Source: Enoplosus armatus (taxonomy: Eukaryota; Chordata; Actinopteri; Centrarchiformes; Enoplosidae). Taken from it: a stretch of DNA of 64,000 nt. The first letter of the stretch is position 1. Every line of letters begins with the position of its first letter. Made by a program: the position numbers and the translations under genes. Where the stretch lies: positions 13,571,001-13,635,000 of the forward strand of contig NC_092198.1 in NCBI RefSeq assembly GCF_043641665.1. The letters are read 5' to 3'. A model generated the notes under the pieces. It was not told the DNA's origin. It ran no database searches and saw only the letters and a list, made by a program, of their open reading frames with translations. Shown here piece after piece: positions 44,828 through 58,100 of the stretch.

Positions 44828-47800
44828 CTGGTGTTGGTATTTCAGACAGAGACAAGCAACAGAGATCAGATTGATTGAGTTACACACGCTACACTTGCGT
44901 CCTCAGCTTTTGGCGGCCTGCGTCTAATGGTCTTAGCAGTAGGCGACAAAGTGTTGTTTTGTTCCCACTATTGTGTGGATGTGAATGGAGCAAAGCGACA
45001 GACGGGCTGCCCCCGAGAGAAAGAGAGATGGAGCACACTCAGCAGCACCCAGACCAGCAGCTCTGTTACTGTGCAGATTCTTGGGAATAGTTATTTTTAC
45101 AAGTTGCCTTTGTGTTGCCAATGTAAAAGTAATTATTAAAGTAAACATTTTAGGTGTTTGTTGTTTGGCCGGCAGATGAGCAACTAGATCCAACAGTCTG
45201 GTTGTGGTTTTGTTGTGCAATGCTGCCAGGCTGGCTGTGTTTTGGGTGTTTTGGTTTGGTTGTAATTCTCAGGTGGCCCCTGTGCGTGCTGAATCCACAC
45301 CTGAGTAGGTAGGGAGGTAACAACATCACACCCTGAGGGGGAAACCTGTGTCAACATTGTTTTTTTAACAGATTTTATATCATCTTTTGTCAGCTGTTAA
45401 CACATAGCATCAGCTGACTAAATCCTGCCCTCATTAGTTGCTGTTGCTACACCTGTCAAGCTTTCCGCTCTCGCACGGCACATTACGCAGTTAATGATAA
45501 AGGGGGAAGAGTTATTGCTCAAAATACTTAGTAACTTTCGACAAACAATGGGTCCTTTATTTCAGACAGAGGTAGACAAAAGCAGGCTTCCCATTTCTAG
45601 CCGGTAACCGACGATTTTGCCGTCTGAAATGACAACTGATCTATTGCTAAAAGGCTAAAGCTAAAGCCAGGCAAAAAGTTAGCATCCTCACCAGCTGGTG
45701 GTCCAGTGTTTTGCAATTGTAACGAGAGAGCAGGACAGTGCTGCTAACATTAGCCTAAACTGAGTTAGTAGCATTTTGTGAACGCAGTTAGTTAATAATG
45801 CGCTCGATGGGTTACGACTGTTGGGTGTAAGCTAGTTAGCTGGACATGCTAATAATTGCAGCTTACGTTAGAGCAGATAAACCCACAGTTTGTCTGCTAA
45901 GCTATGATTGGATAGTCAATGTTTGTGGGAGGGGCTTAGTGGATGGTCAGAATAGAAACTACTCAGTTTCTGTGATGATTTACTTTTCTGAGTCACAAAT
46001 TACAGCCGTCTTTGTTTATATTTGTCACGTTGACATTTTGTAACGCACAAGCACAAAAACTATTTGATAAAAATGAATCTGTTCACGTGTCTAACTGCAT
46101 ATGGAAGCCCATGCATTTCTAATTTCACATGATCACGATGTATCTGCAAACAGTGCCAAAGTAATGGTGTACTTGTGGTAACGTGGTTTAAGCACACACA
46201 GAAAAATATTTCCACCTTTTTGCCCCTCACCACACCGGTCTAAGGGGATAAAGACAAAAACACAACAAAAGATGGGAATGGTTTCATATATATTTAGCCA
46301 AAGCTTTGCTACCCTGAAAAAGAAAAACAACCCTCTTCCCTCAGTTTTCCCTCTCGTTTTTCTCCATGCCACAAAATTACAACGTGCAAATTCATAAACA
46401 TATACGCTGTTTTTGCACGCTGGAAATAAACACGACGGTCGGGAGAGAATGTCGCTGCAGCGCTGTAGCTGCAGTTGAAGCAGCTTTTTGTGTGTCGAGG
46501 AGTGGGTTCGGTCCCAAACTATTGTCTGTCTGTCTGTCTGGATTTACTCAACCACACACTCCCAACCATGCCACTGATTACTAGTTTAGTGTTGCGCTAA
46601 CTGCTGTCTGGTCCTTTGGCTAACCTCTGGAGAACCTGGTGTGTGTGTGTTTGATCCTGTGTGTTTGTGGTGTTCCTTGTTCATGCATGTCTATGTTTGT
46701 ACACTACGCAGTGAAAGTATGTGTCTTTATTTGTGTCTTCGGTGTGTTTATCTGTGTCTGCATACTTGTTCTGATCTCGCGGGGCCTGTGTGCTTGAGGA
46801 CATTTCTTGACATTTTGGGGGAGGTTTTACCGTTAACCTGTGATGTCACTTCCCTTAAGCCCGAGCCAGAGGGGAGGGTCAGAGGGGCTGCGGTTTAGGT
46901 CAGGTGACGACTGGGGTCACGGTGGCCACATATCCCAAAGCAAAAGCTCATTTACTCACACATTGTAGCCCAATTATTCTCTTGCTGCGGCTTTCTCGTG
47001 CCGTGTGTGTGTGTGTTGGCATGAACGGCCAATAAAAAAAACACATGAATAAGATGATGCCACATTACAGTGAGCTGTCTCGGATGGATTCAGGAGTAAG
47101 GAATGTGTTACGGCTCCCAAAGGGGCACGGCTGTTACAAAAGACAAGCATGAGTCAATTCGTACCAAACAACACGGCTGTAAGTCAGCAGTTTGTAGCTT
47201 CTTGCCCTCGCTTTCATTCAAGACTCCCTCCCAGTGTCCTTCTCTCCCGCTCACTCTGCCTTGTCACTCACACACACACACATGCACACACAGACACACA
47301 CTTTTCCTTCCTTGTGGTGCATACTTGTGTCAGGTGTGCTCTGTTTTTCCAGTCAGGGTACAGAGGAATCTGGGCCCGGGTCCAAGCTGACTATCAACAG
47401 CACATTGCCAGAGCCCAGGACAAGAAGCAACACATCCACTCCATCTTTACTCCTCCTCCTTCTCCCTCTCTACTCCTCCCCCCTTTTCTCCTCTCCACTC
47501 TCTCTCCACTGGAACATTGTCGTGCCGTATTTTGGTCTTTTCATTCTTCTGTTTCTGTGTTTTTTCTTTCTACTCGCATCCATTCTTTTAATTTTAATGC
47601 ATTTTCCTGTTGTGTCTCTCCATTTTCATGCACTTTCCTGAAGTTTTTGTAATGGATTGCCAGTTTTGTCAGTGTTTTTGTATGGAGGAGAGGTTGTTCT
47701 TTCCCTGCCTAGGAGGTGTGGAGCCTTTTTTTTTTTAGGTTTTGTGGTCTTGTTCCTGTCTAACAAGGCTACAAAGTGGCCACCACCCTTAAAATGACAC

Positions 47801-48125
47801 TGCTTTTAGCTATTTGAATTAATTCCTGTTGACAACAACACCAGCATTATTCTGTAAAAGTCATCCCTTTGTGGCTAAATCACCCAAGTTGAAGCTGGAT
47901 TTTAACCTGGGTGAAAGGTTGTATAGGTGTGCCTCTGAGTGTTGTACACATTATATACGATATACAACAGGTGTGACTATATATAGTGAATATACTTGTG
48001 TTTGTGTGTGTCGTGCCACACTTCAAAGCTCTTTCCTCATCACAGACATGAAAGCTAAGAACTGATGACTAACCCAGAGATGTGTTCAAAGTGATCCCCA
48101 AAGACCTGTCTCAACCTTAAAACCA

Positions 48126-48127
<2 letters not shown>

Positions 48128-48182
<55 letters not shown>
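48128..48182. repeat. (GT)n microsatellite
   Basis: About 27 uninterrupted GT units, 0.8 kb before the ptpn14 start exon. Confidence 0.95.
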
Positions 48183-48184
<2 letters not shown>

Positions 48185-48962
48185 TGAGTTGGCTCGGCCT
48201 CTTCATAATGTTACACTTATGTTGCAGTAATGAACAGTTTTATGACTTTCTTATTGACCACTTGAATTCACGTTTTCTGTTTTGTGGCAGTAGCTGACAA
48301 AAAGTGCATCTGTGGAAGCATATGTGCCACCACTGCATGTGTGTGATCTTACACACTGCTACACTGTACGCTACAATGTCTGGCACTGTGCTGCTGTCGG
48401 GCGGAGAGAGGGAGAGGGGAGATAAAAAGGAAAGGAAAGGCCTCCCACACAGGCAGATATGAGACTTAGAAGCTCCATTAGTTCCTCAAAAGCCAGCTGC
48501 CGGGTTCAGATGGATGTCTGCACTCGGCTGTTTGATGTCCATTCATCCATAGCCTTACATCTCTGCCTCTGTCTCCCAGCTTTGCCCGACGCTGGGCCTC
48601 ATGGGGATGGAGAGAGCGCAGCTGCCAAAACTATAGGATAAAGCCGTCTGCTACCGTGCGATTCCCGCCTCTGCTAACATTATAGCACCAGCACCGCTGC
48701 TGCTGTTATCGCTGGTGATTCTGTTAGCGTCGTCTGTTTTTTGTGACTGCTTGTTTACGGGAGGTAGGCAGGGTGGTAATTCGGGGAAATGTGGGGTGTG
48801 GGAGGGTTTGATAGGAAGAATGTTAACTGATTAGAGCACTATGTAGTTTTTGCTTTCTTGTGGGCTCAAATGGGAGAGGAAATATTTGAAGAGAATCCAC
48901 AAAACTATCTGTGGAGTTGCTTGTTATTGACTAATTCTCCTCTTTTTCATCTCTCCCTACAG

Positions 48963-49178
48963 CACTTCCTCCTCCTCATCGTCCTCCTCCTCTCCGGACA
49001 TCTTTGGGAATGGGCCAGCGCCTTGCCAGGGTGCATCTTTCCACCCGGTGGTGTGGCTGGCGTCGTGCGAGAGTGAGGAGGGCAGCGGCCAGGTCATAGA
49101 GCCCGCCCACCCCTCTCTCCGCTTGCTTGCTCCCAAGTGACTTTTGACCTTTGACTCAGCCGTGACCTCCAGCCAGCC
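48963..49178 (+). other. ptpn14: ptpn14 5' UTR part of the start-codon exon
   Basis: The acceptor CCCTACAG (ending 48962) is preceded by a pyrimidine tract. The 216-nt leader before the ATG is GC-rich. It contains an upstream ORF at 49010-49099 and a DR1-like TGACCTTTGACT at 49145-49156. Whether the exon truly begins at 48963 depends on the unverified junction with the inferred exon 1. Confidence 0.6.
49010..49099 (+). other. Upstream ORF in the ptpn14 leader
   Basis: An ATG in good context (G at -3, G at +4) opens a 29-codon arginine-rich reading frame ending TAG at 49097-49099, 79 nt before the main ATG and not overlapping it. It may damp translation of ptpn14. The peptide itself is not expected to be conserved. 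Confidence 0.45.
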
Positions 49179-49944
49179 ATGCCCTTCCGGCTGAAGCTGC
49201 GGCGCACGCGGCGCTACAACGTCCTGAGCAAGAACTACTTTGTGACACGGATCCGCCTGCTGGACAGCAATGTGATTGAATGCACTCTGTCAGTGGAGAG
49301 TACGGGACAGGAATGTCTGGAGGCGGTGGCCCAGAGGCTGGAGCTACGGGAGGTGAGGGGAAGTCTTTTATTATGTGACCCTGGTACATGCTCGTTCCAT
49401 ATGTCAGCTCCTATTTGGCTTTTAGGACATTTTTTGGAAGTTTGTCCTCAATCTAGAAGTAAACACATGAAGAGACGATAAGGAACTGCCAATCTTGCAG
49501 GTGCATGTATGAAGGTTTTAATGAAGAGTTTTAGTGTTGTTGTGCTGTTTCACCGTACCAGGAAACAAATTCACATTCACACACAGGGACACATTGAATT
49601 CTTGTCATTTTGAGGGCATACAAATGTGTTGAATGTTGATATAAAATATCAGTCACTGTCAGCTTCAACACATAATATGATATAGTACACAGGAACTGAT
49701 AATGGATTAAAAAAAACCTGACAAACAATAATATCAATATATCAATCCAGATATATTAAGGGGAGAGGTTTCGCGGTGTAAACTTTATGGAAAAACCTCT
49801 GACAATATACAAATTCATATTGTCTCACAGTATGTATTGTCATATCACCCACCCTTTGGTAATCACCCATATCAAGCATACACAGAAAAAGTAAAGTAAA
49901 AGTAAAACATTGACTCTCACGCTTTCACACATTTATGAATGTCA

Positions 49945-49990
<46 letters not shown>

Positions 49991-52900
49991 TCGCCACGCG
50001 TCTCTCCCCACACCCTGTGAGTGTCTGCCTGCCCTCTGCTGTCTCTCTCCTGCAGAGTCCTTGTCTGTCTCTAACGAAGCGTGGCTGCCTCCGTCCTCTT
50101 TTCTCTGCAGAAGAAAGAGATACTGCTCATCCCCCCCTGTCCCACGTCTCCCCTCCTGTCCATGCTTTCTCTGTGTGTTTTCTGTCCACTGTTTCCCTCT
50201 ACATTTCCTCCATCAAGGTTTAACCACCACTTTGCTCTGTGCTCACACAGGTGGACTTATACTAGGGAGCAGAACACATCCAATTCCATGTTTTCTTTTT
50301 TCTCTCCTCTTCCCTCTGACCATCTGTCCGTTGCTGTCCTCATTACAAACTAGACGTACGTGGCTTTGCATGGGGTGTATTATTTGCAATGTGGAGTTGT
50401 TTTTGAGTGTGACAGGGCGGTTTGTTCACAGATCGCAGAAAGAATGTGTCTGTTTGGTTGACGACTGATTGAGTTTGATGACTACGTGTGTTCAACTGTG
50501 TGTCTGCGCCCGCTGGAGCTGCTGACAAAGTGAGAGAGAGGGGTGGTGCGTACTCACATAGTGTTGTGGTATTTGCCAGGTGTCAGCGATGTTATAAATA
50601 AGGTGGTGTGACGCCTCAGCTTCAGCGGCTGTCTGCCCCCATGCGTGCACGCTATCTCAGGACAAAGTGTGTATGTGTGTGTCCATCTAAATTTGCTGTT
50701 TTCATCTTTATTGCGGCACCTGAGGCCTTGAGTGTGTCTGTTTGCATGTGTGTGTGTGTGTGTGTGTGTATGTGCGTGCGTGCCCTTGCAGCTGCAGCTT
50801 GCAGCTTTACGACTTTCATTACAGTACAGTCAAACCACGTGGACGAAACAGGTGTGCTTACCTCTTCGTGATTCCAGTGACACACACACAAGGCCAATGA
50901 AACGTCATTGTGTTTTTCTAAATTACATGGTTAGCCATTAGTAGTATGGGGGCAAAAACTATGAAAAAATAAAAAAATTGACAAACTTGGTTAGATCTCT
51001 ATTTAGGAGACAAACTCTGAAGGCCCGCTTCACAAAAGCCATTTGTGAGCACTGCTTACACACAGATTGGTAGCAGTGTCATGTTTCGCAAATGACTGTC
51101 TCTCACAAATTGCAGATAAACTTGCGAGTCTTACAGGGCTCACGCATGCGCATGCATGGGTGGCAAGTATGGTGTTTGTTTTAATTAGTGGAAGGTGACA
51201 GGATCTCATGTTCAAACCTGCCCCAGATCCATATAAACAGCCTTCTATAGGATTTCTAGCCTGCATCAAACAACATCAACTGTCAAGAAATCATTTCAAA
51301 GCAAATCAGTATTCTCAGTCAAAGTTGAGGTAATTGCTGATTCTTGCAGTCTGAACTGGTTACAGCACCTCCAGGCTCCACTGCTTAACCACTCACTCTT
51401 GTTTGGGCCAGTGTTGTAATCAGTACTGCATGTTTTAGATGAACTGTTGCTGAGAAGTTCACAAATTTTAAATGGGTTGATCATATCACTGGAAAAGGCC
51501 TGTGTGGTTATTTCTGGATGTGGTTTTTGCTGTTTATACAGCTGAATTGTGTTTCTTTTTCAAATAAGACATGAATCTCTAGATAAAACAGTGGGCAAGA
51601 GGTTTAGTTTTCATTTTGATTTAGTGAGATGGGGTAATAGTTTCTGTTCTCCCAGGGTAATTTTACTGGCAACGGGTCTGGTCTAATATTTATGTTTAAT
51701 AGAGTTACGCTGCTGACGTCAAAGGTTTGATCAGATTTGAAGTAGAAATATGTGCTTATTGTATTTCAGCTGCTTATTAATCTCGTCTCTGCTCTGCTCA
51801 ATTGTCCCCAATGCATTTCTCAACTAATTTCCCATTTCCCTCCTCAACCCATTTCTCTCCATCCCTACAAAGTCCCATTTCCCATCCCAATACTTTGTCT
51901 TGGCTATGTACCACCATTTCCTACCGGAGTCTCCCTCCGGTCTCTCCAAGTCATTTCTTCCGCCTCTTTATCTCTCTCCATCTAGCTTACACAACTCATC
52001 TTTTCATTGCTTCCTCCTTCATCCCACCTCCACTCTCTTCCTTCCTGTCCTTCTTGTGCTGTTTCCTTTTCCTTCATTTCCATTCCTCGACCTTGTGCGC
52101 CACACTGACCCTCCCTCCATCTCTCCCCCCGGCTCCAGACCCATTACTTCGGGCTGTGGTTCCAAGGAAAGACCCAGGCCCCGGCCCATCGCTGGGTGGA
52201 GCTGGAGAAACCCCTCAAGAAGCAGCTGGACAAGTTTGGCAATGAGCCACTGCTCTTCTTCGGAGTCATGTTCTACGTGCCCAGCGTTTCCCGGCTGGAG
52301 CAGGAAGCCACCAGGTAAAGAGTCTCCAAACACCACTTACACTATGTCCAACTGTCAGACACTCACATGCCCGTGCTTCACGCTGTTACTTTTTATTTAC
52401 TTAAAATAGCAACAACCTTTTCTACCAGAGCTTTTTACTAATTGTACTACTTTTCTTTTGTATAATCTGTCAGCAAAACCTTGTGACTTACTGTACATCA
52501 TGTGTCATCTATTAACTTTTATAAACTGTTAACATCAGAAAATGAGTCTGTCTACAAAGAGGCCAGTGAGTCTCCAAACGTGGTGGCTTTGTGCTTATTA
52601 TTTTCTTTAATGTACATAAAGATAAATGTGGAAGAGTGTACATGTTCCATGACATCATAGTGGAAAGGTTTGTTAATTTCCCTTTCGTTTCTTATTTTTC
52701 CATATTTCCTGTGTTTTTAGTATAAATAGAACAGAATTGGCCTTTAGTGTCCTTAGAAGTGGAAATGTTCCTTTGGCAACATAAACACAGTCAAATATCA
52801 TGTGCATATTATTATTGAGCAAAAGAGGTATAGACGGGTTAAAACACAACTAAAAATGTATGTGTGTACGTCTGACCTGCTGCCCACATCTCTGATTTGT

Positions 52901-53595
52901 TCAGCGAACGTGCCCACTGATGGCTGTTTCTGCTGCTTGGAGAAACAGACGACCAATCAGAGATAAGCGTGCAAGATCAAGAATGCGGCCGTCATGTCCC
53001 TATTTAGCTTGCCAGCGTGGATGCGATTGACATCTTTGAGGTTGATGTCATTTCAGTCTGATTATCAGGCATATTTGCATCATCAACAGCAGCCATTTTA
53101 ATACCACAGTGTGTGTGTGTGTGAGAGAAAGAGTGTGAATGAGCACGTTAGCTAGCTGTGAAAAGGGCATCCAGGGGTCAGTGTGTAGCGGACAGTCTGC
53201 CATCTCAGATTCCTTCTCACACACAGACACACACTCTGCAGGTCTGCCTCGCACTGAGCTGGTGAATTTGCGGCTTCTGCTTCGCTGGATGTGGGAAAGG
53301 TCGATTGCAGGTCACAGCTTGACGTTTTGATGCTAGAGTTAGTTTTAAGGTGTGTGTGTGTGAGAAAGAGAGCGTGTGTGAACAATTTAGGCTGTTGAAT
53401 TCTCTCAGTATTTTTGAGAGGCAGGATTAGACATTGAAAATAATGAAATCATCGTGTATCAGCGAGCGGCCTGATACACACCCGTGTGTGTGATAGAGAG
53501 ACACTGGAGTGTGTGTGTCTGCAGGTTCGTTATACAGAAGCCAGGATGTGCTCTGGTAAAGGGATGGTATTCCAGGAAACCCTTGCGGGCTTTTA

Positions 53596-53670
<75 letters not shown>

Positions 53671-55154
53671 GGGGTTATGATGGGGCCTTAGGGGCAATTT
53701 AGGGAACAATGGCCGCCTCTTTTTCTCAAGCCCCCTCTCTTTCTCTTACAATCCCCGTACATAGTGTCACCCCTACTCCTTTTTATCAAGAGCAGATCTC
53801 CACATCACTCTAGTCCCACATTTTTAATCTCTTTCTCTTGGTCCCTTCGTCCGCCTCTTTTCTCTCCGTCTTTCTCCTTTTCTGTTAGTCAGGAATGTTG
53901 GCACAGCCGTCCAGCGTAGGAGGCGGACCACACATTCCTCCCAGCAGAAGTGCTGGGGGTAAAGGGGTGGGGGGGGGGATGTCTGGTTTACAAAACACAC
54001 ACACATACGCACACACACTCACACTCTCTCACCTCACACACCTCTCACACTCCCCCAAGAATCCTCTCTCAGAAGCCAGCTGCAGCCCTGTCAGAAGAGT
54101 TAGTCACAATACACCACATTGTAAGAACGTACACGCTCCCTGAGGCAAGCTTTTCTAAAAGCCCCTTCCCTTTTTTCTTCACATCAAGTTGAAAACAATC
54201 TTCACAACTTTTTTGATGGAGTTCAAAACGCTTTTTTCCCCCCCACAACCCAGGTCTAATCAAGGGTTTATCAAATCTTTAAAAGCATGTTTTGCTCTTA
54301 TACTGTCTTTACTTTCCTTTGAGGACTCCATCAATCACTGTGGGAACTGTGACAGTTACAACTGTCGTAGATAATTTATTGACTTGGTTTTGGGTCAGAT
54401 CCAGAGAAGCAGATCTTTGTTATTTCTACACACCTGGTCTGGTGAAGGAGAGGGAGGGCAGGATTTGGAGAAAGAATGGCGGAGGCAAAGAGAAAGACAA
54501 GTGCGGACAGAGAAAGCAAAAGTTTGGCAGCAAGACTTGTACCTTGTTATTTATGTGGTTTTAGCTCGCTGCCCACATGTGTTTTTGCTGGAACTTATAC
54601 ATATTTATGTGTCCACATAGAAAAGTATGTTTGTGCTTGTGTGTAAAAACAGAGTAAGAGTGAGTGGATTTGGTTTCTGGGTCATTGGTGCTTTGATTTA
54701 CTATGTCACAAAACCCTTTTGGAGGAAAGTTACTTTTAAAATATAACTTCTACGTCCTACTGTGTGACCTTTAAAATATATGTAGTTCGATTTGTTCCCA
54801 GCTGAGATGTAGGCCATTGGTTTAAAATGCATTTTCTGTTCATTTGAACAGGAATTAGATTGTAAGAAAAGAATAACAGATTACACTCTTTTATAAACAA
54901 ATTCATCGTAACTAACATTGTTACTAAACCAGTAATACAGAGTGTCGACTGTCTCCTCTGAGTAAATGAGATTTACTGAGAAAGTAATGTGAGTTTTCTA
55001 ATGTGGTCAGGTCTTTGATGTTCAATGTTTGACTAGTGTGTAACCTGATACTAGATCGCGCTCTCTTCCCGTCCATCCATTCATCTGTTTCTCCTTCTCT
55101 CTCTTCCTCCCTCCATGCAGCTGTGAAAATTACCCAGAGAAGGGGGCTAAAGTA

Positions 55155-55189
<35 letters not shown>

Positions 55190-58100
55190 ATACTGGCTAC
55201 ATATTCACACCAATAATCCAATTATTAAGCAATTAAGGCAGTAATGCAAGAAAGTTGGAGCCCATGTAAACACCGCTCTCGGTTATGTTAATGCAGTGAT
55301 GCTGATAATTGAAGTTATTGCTGTAAGATACACTATGTGTTCTCCATATATAAAGTCAGATGATGTAAAATTGTAAAAATTGTTTCTCTAATCTTCCCTA
55401 AAATGCAAACACAATGCAAAAACAACTTTGACTCACATTATGGTTTTTGTAGCAATATTCACACCAAGATGGCCACAAGGATAAACCACGGTAGCAAAAG
55501 AGTGGGTTTGAACTGGAACACTGGACTTGGTGCATTTTTAGCCCATGTAAACACATAAATCAAAGTGATGCCTTACTCACATTTCTGGTCATAACCAAAT
55601 AGTTTGGGGTGTTTTGGTGTGGGGGGCTGCTTTGTTTTATTTGTGTAGAGACAGAATGACTGCTTTTAGTGTGTGGGTGTATCATCCTCAGTCGGTTGCA
55701 CTGTGTTTGACCCCTGAACTGCTTCTCTTACTAATCTCATACTACCCCCTGTATATTACTCACTTGTAACTAGATATCCTGCACCACCTCTTCTGTTTTC
55801 TTTCTGAAAATCTTTGAATTTACTACACTCACACATCTTGCAGAAGGTGAGGGTATAGTGTGTGTGTGGTTGAAGCCTTCTGTTACTCCTGTCTCGCTGA
55901 TATGAAGGAGGGGAAAGTGGCCCAGAGAGAGAAAGTGAGGAACCTAAACAGAGAGCTGTTGACCGGAGCGGGGCCAGCTGGCCTCAGCAGCCCCCAAGGC
56001 TAACAGCACCAACAGCCTTGAAATCCTAGCTTTGTTCAGCTAGTTATCACACACACACGCACACACACTGACACAGCTGTACTCTGTTGTGCCCCTTGCT
56101 GATTCAACACATTTCAAAGTGAAATCCTCCTGTCTCCCACACAAGCAGTCTGCACCCATCCAGGGTTGAGGGGGTGGTCAGGGTCATACCACTGCAGAGG
56201 TGGAGGGGTTGAGGCATATGTACACACATAGACACACACATTCATGCATGCATGCACATGTGCTCGCAGGCTTGTTGTCCAGGCCACTTGGACATCTGGC
56301 AGCATGTCTTGAGCGGGGCTTGAACATGCGTGGGCATATAAAGGGCTCTTTGTGCCTGTGTGGCTGCCTGGAGTGCCAGCAGAGCGCTCTGCCATGGTGG
56401 AAGTTACAAGTAGCTCTTAGGAAGGAAAGCTCTACCTCATCTCTATGTATGTATATTCACCTGTTATTACAGCGTAGTGATGTCATTCTGACATACGTGC
56501 CAGGTGTGTGTGCCGCCATAACGACGTCTTTGTGGACATGTATGCTTATGAGTAATAGTCTACGTGAACATGCCAGAACATGGTTACACTGTAAGATGTG
56601 AACCACATATTCAGAATGTTTTTTACGTAATGTTTTACAAAGTGTATATTTGTATTTATTATTCTTTCTATTATTATATTTACTCTTTTAAAGGCTCTCA
56701 ATTCAAAGCATGGATTCACCTAAATTACATGAACATGTGTTCTCTCACTTACCTCTAGTGGTATCTAGCCATGCAGATAGTTTTGGTTTTATTAGCCCGG
56801 GTTTTTTCTCTGCTCCCATCCCAAAACAATAAAGATAAATGGAGTTTCATTTGTGGTACTCACAGCTCTGAAAAATTACTCTCCAAAAACAGCATTCCCA
56901 TTACTTTTGGATAATCCACAGGCCTTACTGTGAACAATTTTCAGCGGACCTACTTCCTGCTGAAGAAATAGTCCCATGAAAGCTATTGTGTTCTGTAGAT
57001 CATCCAGAGTAATGGAGACAAGATAAATGGCAAAATAACAGAATCAAGAAATGCTATAGTTAATATACATTTTCAAGATATTTAAGCATTAATGAAAAAT
57101 CTGAGCAAGTTAACTATTTTAACTGCATTAACACGCCCTATTTATGATAAAGGGAGTGCTCTCCAAGACTCGATGTAACCTTTCAGACTGTCAATCAAGA
57201 TCTTGTAGTTACACTCGTGAAACAAGTTAGAGTTTGTTAGGAACTATGATACTTCAGTATTTTATCTTGTCTGATAATTTATTTCTATATAGATTTCAGG
57301 TCATATTTCCCGGTCCTAGTTGTGCTACCATACAGAGAAATGTGTTCATTGGGTTTATTTTTTCAGACTTTTTTTTGGTTTTTGAAAAATATTCAAGTAA
57401 AACAAATGGAGGAAGAATAATCCCCCTTTGGTTGAACTGGTCACAACCTGAAGACATATCCAACTTGTGTAAAGCGTTCACAAGTAGACAATGGTTTAAT
57501 TTAAGGGTCAAAAGCCTAAAGCGTTTTGTGGCTGTTTTGTCACTGTCACGCTTTCACTTGTTCATGGTTATTTCAACAGTTTATTGTCCGCCTCTCCACC
57601 GCTGGCCTCGCATATGTATAAACACCATGACGTTGTTACCATTGAACCTCAGAATGAGAACCAACCACTGTCAACCTCAACGTTTCCCCAGACCCCATAC
57701 GGAGAGCGCTGGGAAAACATGGAGGGTTTGTAAAAACAAAGTCCACAATCATTTGAAGGGTTTTGTGTCCCGCGAGGCTCCTCCCCCTCCAGACCGCGTC
57801 AAGCTCATCCCCCCCTCCTGCTGCAGCCGCGGCGGTTGGGGTTGGCTAATTAGAGGGTTGCCACGGGAACGGAATGGCAGCTTAGCCAACGGGTGTAATG
57901 ACAGGGTGAGGGAGGAGGGCGGGGTCAGATTATAGGCCCGGGAGTATGCTGAGTGCAGCTCAAAAAAGAAAAGAACAAGAAGAAGTGGGGGAGAGGGACG
58001 GAGAATGTGAAGAAGAATATGAACATGAAAGATGTGAGGACGTAAAGGAGAGCATGAAACTTTGAAACTATGAGGGTAAATTAATAGTACAGAGGGAGCT

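Larger units (their letters stand above)
38921..48962 (+). other. Probable first intron of ptpn14
   Basis: About 10 kb without recognisable coding exons. It holds two decayed copies of the 'gggctgcaactaa' repeat (40620-40911, 44140-44604), CA/GT microsatellites, a G24 homopolymer (44804-44827) and many GTTAGC-rich stretches near 45650-45870 that look repeat-derived. Confidence 0.5.

Noticed and set aside
57234..57935. 233-codon ORF, the longest in the window
   Set aside because: It has no recognisable domain, lies within a ptpn14 intron, and its composition looks like translated non-coding sequence. No splice sites frame it.
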